Source: Phytophthora quininea
Lineage: Eukaryota > Oomycota > Peronosporomycetes > Peronosporales > Peronosporaceae
Assembly: GCA_011947345.1 (NCBI GenBank)
Contig: JAAVTG010000554.1
Span: 1,054,001-1,118,000 of the forward strand
Direction of reading: 5' to 3'
DNA: 64,000 bases
Shown: positions 21,452 through 32,956 of the stretch, in pieces
How positions within the stretch are numbered: the first letter of the stretch is position 1
Layout of the letters: each line of letters starts with the position of its first letter
The notes under the pieces: generated by a model
Database searches by the model: none
Seen by the model: the letters and a program-made list of their open reading frames with translations, nothing else
What the model was told of the DNA's origin: nothing
Position numbers and translations under genes: made by a program

Positions 21452-24400
21452 ATGGAGAAGATTCAGCAACAGCATCACGTCGACGATGTGGGTCGACTCC
21501 TGCTACAGACGCAGGAGCAGCTCCGAGTGATGCGGGAGCAGATGACAGCGGCAGCCGCGGCTGTCGAGGCGAACGCTTCGCCCATGCGGCACAGCACTGT
21601 GGTGACCAACGCCGAAGTGCAAGCGTTCAACGCCATTTTGCAGCAGACAGAATCAGAGCTGCGTGCCAAAGCAGAACTCGTACTCAACGGAATGGTGAAC
21701 AGCAGCAGCAACGAGCATAGCCACCCAAACTCGAACGCCACCCTCCTCCCCGCTGTCACAGTAGGTGCTCCCCGTCAATGCGGACGCGTAATGGTTTTAA
21801 CAGCATTCATAAGACAACGGCATCAAATCGGATCGACTCTAGTTCGATACCAATGGAGTTTTTCCGAGAGGTACGCAATTTGATTGGAATCGTAGACTGT
21901 GCCAGGCTTAACTATTCGTTTTTGCTCGGTCAAGCGCTTTCGTAACAGCAGCGTCGAGATTCGTTCTATGCAGTCTCCGCAAACCTGGCAGCGACGTCAA
22001 GCACTGCACCACGGGCGACTCATTCGCAAGAAGACCACGCAGCATTGCCGCCTGCTCCCAAGCGTGAATAAAGCGGATCCGGGAGAGCCCACCCCTGAAC
22101 TGTGCGAGGAGGACGCCCGACATGGCGTTTTGAACTTGGTAACGCGTGGATTTTTGCCAGCCTATGCGGATATGACATCTGCATTCGCAGGTGCTGGTGA
22201 TGATTCTGGTGGAGGTGTCATGAAGCAACGTGCAACGCGAATATATGCTCGATCCGAGCAGCTGGCAAAGCCCGCTCCACTCACTCAGTCCACAGGATAC
22301 AATCTTGCAACGTTGAAATTTGATCTCCGAACGCCGCCAACACCTCCAAGTGCGCCGCTCGCTGAGAGTTCGTCTTCCACTACTGCTAGAATGCGAAGTA
22401 CGAGACGAAACTCAAATTCAAATCCAGAAACGAACGGCAACAGCCTGAGGAAAATTACAATGTCTTTTCAAGGCGACGAAAACGGCGATAGAAATGCTCA
22501 TCAGACGTCTTTGGTGTCAGCGGCAGTGGCTGCGTTTTCAAACCAAAGTGGTGGAGGCGAGAGAGATCGCTTTGGGAAGAACCAGACGAAGACCGGGATT
22601 CAACCGAGAATGATAAAGACGAAGAAGCCGAAATGGAGGAGCTGGGTGCTAATGTGGACAAAATTCGCGGGTACAACGAGCTGCTGGATGCCTACAGTTT
22701 GCATCAATTTTTGATTCATAAAGGGCGCACAATGCGAGACACGCCCGAGTTCATCTCGTTCCGCCGTGTTGCCCAAGAGATGTGGGGGAGCGTTGAAGAG
22801 GCAGTGCGCGCTTTGGAGACTTTACTGACCCAGTATTTTGTTCCACTCGCCTACATCGATGGTCAGCGATTGCTGTCTCTGGCTGCCACGGGTCAGCCTC
22901 GCTTCACAAAGTGGGAGTTGCTCTCTTGCATCGTAAATGAAGACCAGGTCATGGCGATACTTCGACGTCCTGGCCAACGATACAGAGGAAGAGACCGAAA
23001 GCGCCGCGCTGCCACAACACTGCAATCTTGCGTTCGGATGTGGTCTCTGCGTCGCCGCTTCGCTCGATCACGTGCTAACCATACCGGAGCTACCAAAATT
23101 CAGCTAGCATGGCGTGCATACAGTTGTCACGAAGCCCTGAAAGTTCGTCTGCGTGAGCTTCGTCACGAACAGTTTGAAAAATGGGAAAACCGGATGCACG
23201 ATCTGAAAACCCAGTGGTCACAAATTGCAGCGGGTCGGCGCGTCGTCGTCCACGTGCCCTCATTGTCGCTTGATGAGCATTCACGTCTGGGCGGTGAAAA
23301 TTTCGCGGTGCAGCAGAATCTTCAGCTTACTCGAATATGCGCCGTCGCAGTGGATGCCAATGTGGATTTGGTGGTGTATGTATCCCCGTTTGAGCTCTCT
23401 GCGGATGTCTCGCAGTATTTCCTTAAGCTACTGCAACTGGGTGGGCTTGCTGATAGCCGGCCTCGGGTTAAGCTGGTGTTTCCCGAGCAGGCCTCACGTT
23501 TTCCGAGCCATTTCTCACTTTCATCGCTGCTCCTGTATTCGCCACAGTGCTTGAAGCGCATTCGACACTATACGGCTGGGAAAGTGGCCTATCTGGTTAT
23601 GGGGCTACCCGGAACCGAAGACCAGCGGCTGGCTATTGCGCTTGGTCTCCCAATCCTAGGCGCGCCACCAACCCAAGCGTTGCCTTTGCTTACCCGTTCA
23701 GGAGCCAAGCGATTGTTGATCCGAGCTGACGTGAACGTACCAACAGGCACATACGAACTGTACGATGATCACGAGCTTTTCGCAGCACTCGCGAAGCTCG
23801 CAGTCACTCATATGGACCAGCCACGATGGCTTCTGAAACTCGACTACGACCCCTTGGAGTTGGCGAGGCTGTCGTGGATTTGTCTGGGATGCAATCCATG
23901 AGAGAGCTGCGCCGCGAAAAGAGAGCGCCCGAGTACTGGCGCCAACCAGGTCCTCGTGATGCTGCGTTGAAGTTGGTGCTAGCAGAATTGGAGAAGCCTG
24001 GTGTGTTGGCAAAACTTGCTCTACCTGTGCACACGGAGATTTTCCCGTCATGGAGTGAATTCATCGAGGCCATCGCCCATTTCGGCTGTGTTATTGAAGC
24101 TGTTCCACATGTATGTTGCCACCTGCCTCTTCGGAATCACCAGAACCGGCGTATGTGCGCGCTAATCTCTTTGTCAACCCGGACGGGACTGTGCACGTAA
24201 CGTCGACACAAAATGTGTTGTCCAGTGGTGGTGGTTTGAACCGAAAGACGGTTGCCTACTCGTTTCCCCAGACGGCAGCGCCCCACGAGGCTATCAAGGT
24301 GGGTCCTCAATCTTTGTTGTGGGCTTGTGCGGACGCTAATCAACTCGAAATTGCGATTGCAGGGCGCGTGCCACGCAGCTGGACGGTTGATTGTCGAAAC

Positions 24401-25127
24401 TAACGTTTGGGGATACGTAAGCATCGACTTTGTCGTCTTTCCAGACGAAAAGAGTGGAGGAGCACCTCGGTTGTGGGCGTTGACAGTGCACCCGTACCTC
24501 ACAGACTCGGCCGCCAGCTTTGCTTGTTTTCACCTGCTTGCTCACGGCAATCTCGATGTCAATTCGGGTGCGTATCGAATGGCTCTAAAGGCCGGTTCCA
24601 ATCAACCTCGTATCAACAGCAATGGCGGGACAACCGAGCTATTGATGCGCGAGGCAGCTCTGGCAAAGGTGGGGGCCCCGCGATGCTACGTGGTGTGCTC
24701 GTATGTGTTCCACCCGCACGTGACCACCATGCAGTATAGTGCCTTTTTCCATGCCTGCCGCTTGCACGGCGTGTGCTTCGATGTGGAGCGTGCAGTTGGC
24801 ACACTTTTCCTCCTCGCCGACAGCCTCACAGCTGGCGTTTTTGGCGTGCTGAGCGTTGGCGAGACAACCGAAGGCGCGTTGGCATTCCTGCGCACAGCTC
24901 TCGAAGTGATCGGTCGCGAGGCCGGAACGACTATCGAAATGGCCACTGACCCGTCTCAGCCCCAAGCGGAAACTTTGGGCAGGTGCTGTCCGCAGTACGA
25001 GCATCCACTGGAGGCGGCAAAGGCGACAGACTGGGCAAAGTTCGGCGGCGAATATAAACAACGAACGTCGATATTATTTTGTCCTTTTGTCCACGTATTC
25101 ATTGGATCTACATCTTGCCGCGCTTGA
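21452..25127 (+). CDS. IQCH: IQCH-like flagellar protein
   Basis: Exons 21452-21760, 21949-24298 and 24363-25127 (introns 188 and 64 nt). The central part aligns by eye with IQ-motif-containing protein H: D-T-P-E-F-I-S-F-R-R-V-A-Q-E-M-W-G, V-N-E-D-Q-V, G-Q-R-Y-R-G-R-D, two IQ-like helices (A-A-T-T-L-Q-S-C-V-R, A-T-K-I-Q-L-A-W-R), then F-A-V-Q-Q-N-L-Q and the C-terminal half with S-I-D-F-V-V-F. IQCH is an axonemal protein of animal sperm and occurs in flagellated protists. The N-terminus is coiled coil. One-base frame changes occur near 22069, 22565, 23842 and 24111. The 3' end overlaps the convergent neighbour's stop by 20 bp, so the exact stop is uncertain. Confidence 0.75.
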
Positions 25128-27339
25128 GGATGCCCACCGGCTTGAAGTCGGGGTTCTTTCGCGGTTCATGACGCCTGCTCTGGCGCTGGCTAGACTTGGT
25201 ACTCTCCGCACGGCTGCTCGTCGCACGTGACGCCGTGCGGCTACTTGTCGTTGACGGAGCGCTGCCGTCGGACGAAGAGCTCCCCGAATGAGAGTGGCTG
25301 CTGCTCGATCCGCTTGATCCAGAGCGACGTAACTTGCGAAGCGCGTTGAGAGCCTCGTCGACATTCAGATAGAACTGCTCCTCTGAACGAGCCTGGTCAC
25401 TGAGCCACGAGCACAGCGCAGAGCTTTCGAGACGGTAGGCACCATGTCGGATGGACACTAGGTCCACGAACGAGCGGCGCAGCATGCGCAAGTCCTCTGC
25501 GTTCAATCCAAAGTGTTCCTTGGCCTGCTCCTCTGTCACCGGCGAGTACGGTCCAGTGGCTGCACCAATAATGAGCTGCAGCAGCGGCTTCGCCTTTGCC
25601 CACACACGAGCTCGGCCCTGGCCAAACTTGTCTTCAAAAATCTCGGCATAGATGTCGTACAGGGACTCCGGAAGTTCGTGCAGAACCTCCAGCGGTACAG
25701 CACCTTCCTTACTGGCTGCGGCCATCCCAGGGTGAGACAGCGCCTGCTTTGTGAACTCGAGGTACGCAAAGTTACCGCTGCTCTTGCGCTTCAGAACTCG
25801 CTTAGCTTCAGCAGAGTCTCCGTCGCTGAAGTTGCGGGCAATGTCATCAACCAGCGAGTTCACGTCCGACACGAAAGCGTTGTTCTTGGCACTAAAGTCC
25901 AACACGGAGGACACAGGCAAACGCTTGGCAAACTTGGAGAACGGCTTGGATGAGATAAGGGAGCCTACCCACGTGGGTAGCTGAGGGATGATCTGGGAAA
26001 GGAACTCAAGCAGCTCATTGCGGCCGTGCGATCCAGCCGAGCATTGGTCCAATCCGTCGAAAAGCATGAACGTCGCGTGCACAGGCTCTTCCAGCGCGTT
26101 GAGTGGGTCGACCAGCAGCTTAGCCGCCAGCAGGAACGGATCAGCTTCTTCAAGCACGTATTTGAGGTTGAGTCTTGCTAGCTGGTTCTTGAATGGCGGG
26201 AGGTTATCCAAAAGCTGGTGCACAACAGACAACAAAACGTTGCGAGGCGTGCTCTTGCTCTTACGGTCGAACTGGCAGCAGTGAGCCGCCAAAAGGTTGC
26301 CACGGAATTGCTGAGCCACCGTGCCGCAGAACACGCTCTTGCCTGTGCCTCCATCGCCAACCACCGCCAGCACAGTGTCGCTGCCCACGTTGAAGCGGGC
26401 ATCGAGCCACTCCTGCACGCGGTTCAAAGCCCACGTCCTCGTTCCCGGAACGAGTCCCCGCGCATGGGCCGCCAACTCGGACGTAAAGTCGATCAGCGGG
26501 AACATTTCGTTGATTTGCTGCGGATTGAGCGGAGCCGACAGCGCTTCGTCTGCAACCGGCGCAAGTTGCGTTAGTCTCACACTCGCCCGTGCAGCTGCCA
26601 ATGGTGGCGTTTGGATGTTGATGCGAGACTTGGCCAGGCGGTCTTTGGTGGCCCTCGACGTGACTGTCGACGGCGCACGCGACAGCGCGGCCCTATCATC
26701 AGCCGAGAGCGGGTCCGACGTCGAGTTGGTGGTCGAGCAGACCGAGCCGCTCTGAACAGCCGCGAGCTGCGCCACCGCTCCCTTGAGCAGTGCCAGCTCC
26801 TTGAGCACGTCGTACCGGGTCATGTGCAGCTCGTTCATGACCTCGCGCTTGATGGCCTGCACCTCTTCCTTCACCTCCGCCAGCTCCGAGCGAAGTCGCT
26901 CGACTTCGTTATCCTCGCTGATGGTTCGGCTCAGCCCCGTGGACTGCAGCGTGTTGAATCCGTGGTAGTTGGACGCCTGGTAGTTGCCCGGCGTGGACGC
27001 GTAGCTCGAGTTGAAGCTGTCGCTGACGTGACTTGCCGACGCCTCCTCGTGCAGCGCACTCAGTGTGCTGTTGTTGGTGCCGCGCATCTGCTCCGTCGTG
27101 CGGTAGGCCGGCACGTCCGAGCGCTGGGTCTGCGTCGTGGAGCGCCCGTAGAACATGTCTTCCACGTCGTCCGTCACGTTGACGGTACCGTTGGTCGTGT
27201 CGCGGTCGTAGCGCGCCGGGTCCTCCTGCTGCTGCTTGTTGAGGCGCAGAGAGTCCTCGTCCAGCGCCCAGGCCGCATCACCGCGCTTGTGCAGCTTGCT
27301 GCCGCGCAGCTTGTTCTTGAGCTTGAGCATAGTGCCCAT
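25108..27339 (-). CDS. STAND/NACHT-like P-loop NTPase with coiled coil
   Basis: 743 residues from the ATG at 27339 (the frame is open further upstream but without ATG), single exon, intact. The N-terminal 165 residues are polar, followed by a coiled coil (about 155-200, E-V-E-R-L-R-S-E-L-A-E-V). The NTPase part has Walker A G-D-G-G-T-G-K-S and Walker B F-M-L-F-D-G-L-D, with a downstream L-I-S-S-K-P sensor-like strand and helical winged-helix-like segments. The C-terminal 90 residues are Ser-rich then basic, ending G-I-L-K-R-G-K-M. STAND NTPases act as nucleotide-switch scaffolds in signalling or immunity. No WD, LRR or TPR repeats are visible, so the sensor half is missing or unconventional. 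Confidence 0.75.
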   Translation of the reverse strand: MGTMLKLKNKLRGSKLHKRGDAAWALDEDSLRLNKQQQEDPARYDRDTTNGTVNVTDDVEDMFYGRSTTQTQRSDVPAYRTTEQMRGTNNSTLSALHEEASASHVSDSFNSSYASTPGNYQASNYHGFNTLQSTGLSRTISEDNEVERLRSELAEVKEEVQAIKREVMNELHMTRYDVLKELALLKGAVAQLAAVQSGSVCSTTNSTSDPLSADDRAALSRAPSTVTSRATKDRLAKSRINIQTPPLAAARASVRLTQLAPVADEALSAPLNPQQINEMFPLIDFTSELAAHARGLVPGTRTWALNRVQEWLDARFNVGSDTVLAVVGDGGTGKSVFCGTVAQQFRGNLLAAHCCQFDRKSKSTPRNVLLSVVHQLLDNLPPFKNQLARLNLKYVLEEADPFLLAAKLLVDPLNALEEPVHATFMLFDGLDQCSAGSHGRNELLEFLSQIIPQLPTWVGSLISSKPFSKFAKRLPVSSVLDFSAKNNAFVSDVNSLVDDIARNFSDGDSAEAKRVLKRKSSGNFAYLEFTKQALSHPGMAAASKEGAVPLEVLHELPESLYDIYAEIFEDKFGQGRARVWAKAKPLLQLIIGAATGPYSPVTEEQAKEHFGLNAEDLRMLRRSFVDLVSIRHGAYRLESSALCSWLSDQARSEEQFYLNVDEALNALRKLRRSGSSGSSSSHSHSGSSSSDGSAPSTTSSRTASRATSSRAESTKSSQRQSRRHEPRKNPDFKPVGILKRGKM

Positions 27340-28235
27340 GGTGGTGGAGGAGGACGTCTCTGCGGGAGGGTCGGATACGGCTAGCGTTGGGGACTGCTGC
27401 TGCGGAGCGGCAGTGGGGAGCGAGGCAAAAGTAACGCGATCTCTCAACGGCGTTTGCTCCGGGCGGCCAGAGCGCAAGTGAGCGACTGCCGCAAAGGCGC
27501 CGATGACCAGGTGTGTGGATAGAGAGGGGGTGGGCAGAGGCGAGTGTTCGGTTCGGGCTTTGACTGCCGTTCCCCCTTGCAGCGCTCGATCTCACTCTGC
27601 GCCAGCTGTCTCTGGCGTCAATGGGCCGACGACTCGACGGCGCCGCGAATGGATTGAGAAATACTTTGAAAGTGTAGCTGGCCTCGCGGAGCAGTTACGG
27701 GTTCACGGTGTGTAGTTGCCTCGAGCCTGGTGTGTGTGTGTGTGTGTGGTCGAGCGGTACATCGACTAGCACTGCAACACCACCGCTAGGCGCTCTACAT
27801 GCGTTGTGCACCACCACCTCGAGCCCCCGACTTTTACGAGTTCCGCCAGCCGTTCGTAATTGAAAAGTTTCTCGGGCGGAGCCTCCTCTGCGGGCCTCTG
27901 GTCCGCACATATACTGCTCGCGACGGTGGGTGTTGGAAAGCACTAAGCGCGACGCCGAGACTTTCTTGTCGTCATCGGCAGACAGCGCCTCAGCGAAACG
28001 GCAGCTGCTGCAGGAACAGAAGCCATGAGACGGCGGGGATAGGCGTCAAACTACTGCGTCCCAGGCCGGTAGTCTGCTTCGGAGCCCTTTCCAGAGCAAC
28101 ACGGAGCTGCTGCACAACAAACACGACAGTCAGGTGAACGGCGCGGGACTTCTATTGCGTCTTACAGCGATTTTCGCGCGCGTTCTCCTCTACGCGTACC
28201 GTACGGTTGCTTCAGCTTTTGGCGTGACGCACACG
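27340..28235. other. Intergenic region with a TG microsatellite
   Basis: 5' flank of the NTPase gene and 3' flank of the RabGAP gene. Short frames are present but none is convincing. A (TG)9 tract lies at 27731-27748. Confidence 0.45.
27731..27748. repeat. (TG)9 microsatellite
   Basis: Nine uninterrupted TG units in the intergenic region upstream of the STAND NTPase gene. Confidence 0.9.
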
Positions 28236-31200
28236 TTACGCCATGCCCGGCGGCGGCGGGCGGTGCTGCTGCTGGCTGGTATTATCTGCGGGGGCCGAAC
28301 GAAGCAGCGATAACTGCAGCATATGGGAAAAAGTTTCGCACAACAACGTTAACCACCTGGACGCTCGTCCACAAGCCGCTTCAACTGCAAAAGCTCTCCT
28401 TTTCCGAGCGTACCAACTCGGCGGCAAGCGCACTCGAACGCACCTCTGCTTGCAGGTTTAGACACATCTGTCGAAACATCGTCACTTCATTCTGCAGCCC
28501 GTTGATGATCTCTAGTCCCACCAAAAGAGCAGAGACGCGTCAAACGCAAATCGACAGCGCGCGCCAGTCAGTCAAAGCATGTCAAGGAAGTCGGCGGAAA
28601 TGATCCCGCCCTGCAAAAGAGCGCACGTACCAGCGCTGCGCTGCAATTGGTCCTGCAAGTTGCGATTGGCATGCTGCATTCACAAGACAGAAACCATTAA
28701 AACCAAAGCAAGCAGAGAGGAACTCGCTCAATCCTCGACCACGGACGTACCCCGAGCTGTTCCTGCACCATGAGAAGCTGCGAGTTTTGCTGGCCGTACC
28801 GAAGGAGCTGGTCCATCACCTCGGTCACCGCCACCGTTCGCGTCAGCTGCCCGTCCACGCGGGTAATCGTGATGTGCGTCGGGGAGTACACAGCGCCCAG
28901 CTCCGCTTTCGATGTCGATTGCGGCGCGCTAGGTGTCGGTGGGGCTGCCGATGGAGCTGCCGGAGCAGGAACAGGAACTACAGGTGTGGTCTTTCGCTCT
29001 TGTTGCTGCTGCTGTGGCGGCTTCGGGGCTTGGTGCTGCTGCTTCGGAGGAGAGGCAGTCTAAGCATACGTTGCAACTCCATCCGTCAAAAATCATTCCG
29101 CTGCGCGTCCACCGGGCAACAAACCTGCTTCTGCTTCTGCTGCGGTTCCTGCTGCTTCCGTTGATGCTGTTTCTGCTGTGCTTTCACTCCGTTCAGAGCA
29201 GCAGCCTCCGCAGCCTGCACGAGTATCCAAACGTTAGTCTATCTACCACGACGCCACTATCCCAGCTCCACCAGCAGCCACCCACCCACCTTCTGCGCGT
29301 CCTTGATCACGTCCGCCAGCGCCCGCTTGGGCTCGGTCACCTCCACCTGTTCGTCAGCAACAGATTCCACCACTGGAGCCTCCTCCACGTGCGCCGTCTG
29401 CGTCTTGTTCTTCTTATTCTTACTCTTCTTGGGCTTGGAGGCGGCCACGAACGCCAGGTCCTTCAGCTGTGCTGTGTCGCTGCAGTACGCGTTAGATGCG
29501 TCCGCGCATTGCTTGGGCCAACGACCGCTTGCTTACGTGTGTTTCTTCTTGGTGCGCGACTTCTTCTTGGCCTTCTTGGCCTCCTTTCGCTCCTGCTGCC
29601 GCTCCTCGTCGCTGCCGTCCGAGTCGCCGCCGATCACCTGCAGGCGGTTGAAGGCCGCGAAACGCTCGGCTTGCCGCGAGTCGCCATTCTGGTCGTCCGT
29701 GCTTGTAGCCGTCAATTTCTGCGTCGGCCAGCCGTTGTGAGCGATCTGTGCGTCCTAAATGTAGATCTAACACGGCTAAATATAGAAACTATCAAATTTG
29801 AACGATTCAAAAACTGTGCGGCTTCTTCTTGCCTGCTGCTGCTTATTCGTACGTGTCGGGATACTTGATGGGCACCTGGCGAGCGGCATCGGGCGACCAG
29901 AGTTTACCGCCGGCAAGCAGCTCGGTGATCTCGCTGCACGACAGGCTGACGGACGAGATGGCCTCGAAGAGCTCGCGCGACGACGTGGTCCTGGGGAAGT
30001 TGTGCAGCAGTCGCATGATGTCTTCTGCGTCCATTCCCAGTAACGAGTCTTGAAACAATGCTAGCAAGCCTGCGGTGCAGTACACGCCAAGTCAGCAACA
30101 CCCAGGGGCGTGTCCATATACTTACAACAAAACACCCCTTACCCATGCTCGCCTGGAAGAAGAACGGAGTGCCCAGCAGAACGTAGACATCCCATAGCCG
30201 TAGCGCCAAATCCAATGGCAGACTCCTTGTGAAGAGGGTCAAGGCCCTACTCAGACAGACGCGAGTTAGAGGCCGTGGTGCCTCCGAGAAAAGATTGGCA
30301 CCGAGTTAACGAACGCACCAGTCAACGGCATACATTTGCGCGTCAATGCCAAGCTCCTGGAAGTGCGCAGATAGAAGAGGTAGTTCATGCTGGAGGATCT
30401 GGTTGTACACGTCGATATAATGAAATGTCTGAATAACAGAGCAGTAGAACAATCAGCGAGTCGAAAGGCTAGGAACAGGAGCGTAGCAGTCATTTACCCG
30501 TGTCGCTTCCAGGCGAAACATGTCAAAGAGAAGACTTGAGCTCATGAGAGCCGCTAGCGCCTTGAAAGCTGTAAAACTATCCATGTGGAAGCACAAAGTG
30601 GCTGCCAGATAGCTCATGCCCTGCACATAGCCCAGATCTGGTCGGTAGCAAATGTACGCCTCCAGCACCTCCGTCGTGCGCTCTGTTCCCTCAGCCCCAG
30701 GCTGGAACAGTGGGTGGTGCCCGAATGTCCGCGGCATATCAACGTTCACGAGCTTAATGCTGCGCTCGCCATGCGCTACCAGCATCTCCGCAATACTCAC
30801 GGCGTCCTGTAGTATGTTTTGCACTGGCAGCACGGCAGACGATCGCCGAGTTCGTTTACGCTCAGCAATCAGTGGATCCTCCGTCGCAGTATCCGGGGCC
30901 CCAACAATCACCACATCGCCATCGGCTTCTACATTATCCGAAGCGGATGAGGCACTGCTTGCGCTGGAAACGCTTCTCGGTGGCGGCGACTCAGGGACAG
31001 CACTTCCGCTGCTAGTGCTATCCGTCGGGGTCTCTGTCGCAGTATGATCCACTTCCTTTTTCAAAGTCATCTCCATCAACACTGCCTGCGCCCGAGCTTT
31101 ACAAATGTGGAACAGGTCTTCGTTGACTTGCAGAGTGTTGCCCAGAATCCACGCCCACGCGCGGCCTCGTAGCTCTTTGGGGATTCCTGCGAAACAAAGC

Positions 31201-31982
31201 GCGTCCAGTAGCGGCATATCCTCGCGAGTGCCACCGCTCGGCAGAGTAAGCACCTCTTCCATCCACGTCTCAGTGAACGTGCGCTTGAGTTTCGGTAGCT
31301 GCTGATGCCGTCGCTCTATGCGGCGCTCTTTGAAGCACGCCTACGAGACTTCCTCCGACGGTCCTGGGGGTGCTCCCCATAATTGAGGTCTTGGCGGAAT
31401 CCGACACGTTCCGTCCAAGCAAAGTGGCCTCTGAATGTGCCGGGTCATATCCTCCAGGCAACAGCGTACGCAGCTCAGTCACCCAGCTGCGTCGCTCCTG
31501 CTCGGTCGTAGTGCTTAAAAAGAGCTTCCTGGTGGACGTCTGCAGGACGAACACGAAGTTTCCTGGGTGTCGCACCTGGTTCTGGTCGTCAATCTGTCGG
31601 AAGCAGCGAGGCAAAGTGAGTGCTGGAGATGCGGTTGAGCCAGTCGAGAGGACCATTCGACTTACCACTTGGACGTCTCCGAGCGACAGCAGCAGCCTCG
31701 GCTTGTTGCCCGACTTGGTAGAGTACGTCAGTTCGTTCTGCAGAGCCACAGCCATACACCGTCAGCCTCGTTTGTATCTCTACTGGGACCTTCGTACAAC
31801 GACCTTGGTCAGCATAAAGTATCGGATGCGCCAGAGCTTTAGGTGTTTGCTCTGCATGCGATGAAACACAGCTGCAGTTAGAGCCAAGAGTGTGCACAAG
31901 AGTCGCCCGCTCCTTCGGCGCCCACCTGCTTGTGCAGATAGCCCTGCAGTACCAGCTCGTGCGGCGGCGGCGCGACGCTCAT
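28236..31982 (-). CDS. PH-TBC RabGAP with long coiled-coil tail, 16 exons
   Basis: Exons on the minus strand: 31926-31982, 31804-31851, 31666-31737, 31408-31593, 30498-31340, 30319-30428, 30143-30246, 29853-30069, 29537-29754, 29290-29479, 29125-29214, 28751-29059, 28631-28652, 28444-28511, 28357-28384, 28236-28285. Phases agree at every junction except 29853/29754, which is off by one base. The N-terminus is a PH domain split over the first exons (L-Q-G-Y-L-H-K-Q, W-R-I-R-Y-F-M-L-T-K, W-V-T-E-L-R). The TBC domain has G-I-P-K-E-L-R-G-R-A-W, the arginine finger (V-N-V-D-M-P-R-T-F) and the glutamine finger (Y-V-Q-G-M-S-Y), so Rab GTPase activation should be intact. The tail is Lys-rich, then Gln/Pro-rich, then a coiled coil ending P-P-P-P-G-M-A. 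If the off-phase junction is real, the protein instead stops at 29843. Confidence 0.75.
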
Positions 31983-32141
31983 GGCCGTGTCCGCTCTGTC
32001 CCGGTTAGTCTCGCTCTGACTATTGAAACGCCTTCCCCACATTGCGTGGTGAGCCACAGTGTAGGTCCGTTCCACCCTGCACTTGCTGGCCCCATACTCA
32101 CTCGCCGTTCTGACCGCGCCAATAGCAAGCCGAGCCTAAAG

Positions 32142-32921
32142 ATGCGAACTTTGCCTCGAGACGGCGTTCTCTCTCAGACGCCCGCCAGTGTCCGGTCGCG
32201 CGTGCACTTCGCCTCCAGCGCGGACAGCAGCGGCGCCTGGCGCCTGCCGCCGCTCAACCACCTCATGAGCTTTCCCTCGCGCTTCCTGGCGACGCGCTTG
32301 AGCAGCGGCGACAGCAGCAGCCTCGGCACTACCAGCACCAGGAGTGGTACAGAGGGCGTCACCTTCGGCTCATCACTAGATAACCTGCTGAACGAGTCGG
32401 AGGACGAGTGGCCGCCGGCGCACGGTCTGTTCCAGGACGTCTACAGCACCGGCGGCTCCAGGGCAGACCCCAGGCCACAGCCCGAGGAGATCGACCTCAC
32501 CGTCTCGGACAGTGACGACGACGTGCAGGTGCAGACCCAGCAGAGCGCAGACGGCGACAACGTCGTGGAGATCGTCGAGGTGCTCGACGACGACTCGCAG
32601 CCGGCGCCACTGCGTCGCAAGAGACGCCGCCCGCCCCCACCCAACAGCAATGCAGCTGTGGCTAAGCGCCAGCGCATGACGGACATGATGCGCAGCGCCG
32701 ACTCGACCAACATCAGTCTGCTGAACAACGAGGTGGTCGAGGAGTTTAAGAAGCGGCTCAAGTGCAGCATCTGTCTGGACGTGCTGGAGAACATGACGTC
32801 CACACTGTGCGGTCACATCTTCTGCGCAGGGTGCGTTCACCAGGCCATCCGAGCCAACGGCAAGTGCCCGCTGTGCCAACGCAGACTTCATCCTAAAGAC
32901 ACCCACCGCCTCTACTTTTAA
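32142..32921 (+). CDS. RING-finger protein with SUMO-interacting motifs (STUbL-like)
   Basis: 259 residues, single exon, ATG at 32142. A C-terminal C3HC4 RING finger: C-S-I-C, C-G-H-I-F-C, C-V-H and C-P-L-C, ending 13 residues before the stop. Upstream, two short hydrophobic-acidic motifs, E-I-D-L-T-V-S-D-S-D-D-D and V-E-I-V-E-V-L-D-D-D, look like SUMO-interacting motifs, followed by a basic patch (R-R-K-R-R-R) that could be a nuclear signal. SIMs plus RNF4-like RING is the plan of SUMO-targeted ubiquitin ligases, which ubiquitinate SUMO-modified nuclear proteins. Substrates are unknown. The gene is divergent from the RabGAP, starts 160 bp apart. Confidence 0.8.
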   Translation: MRTLPRDGVLSQTPASVRSRVHFASSADSSGAWRLPPLNHLMSFPSRFLATRLSSGDSSSLGTTSTRSGTEGVTFGSSLDNLLNESEDEWPPAHGLFQDVYSTGGSRADPRPQPEEIDLTVSDSDDDVQVQTQQSADGDNVVEIVEVLDDDSQPAPLRRKRRRPPPPNSNAAVAKRQRMTDMMRSADSTNISLLNNEVVEEFKKRLKCSICLDVLENMTSTLCGHIFCAGCVHQAIRANGKCPLCQRRLHPKDTHRLYF

Positions 32922-32956
32922 ATGCACCGGAATCGCCTAAGCTTTCCAGGTACAGT

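Noticed and set aside
26611..27384. A 257-codon plus-strand frame
   Set aside because: Antisense to the N-terminal half of the STAND NTPase; no domain.
28572..28652. An alternative last exon of the RabGAP ending at 28572
   Set aside because: It is open and in phase, but splicing at the GT at 28630 into exons at 28444-28511, 28357-28384 and 28236-28285 gives a continuous coiled coil with agreeing phases, which is better supported.
28933..29868. A 311-codon Leu-rich plus-strand frame
   Set aside because: It is the reverse complement of Gln/Lys-rich RabGAP tail exons; Leu runs arise from CAG/AAG codons read backwards.
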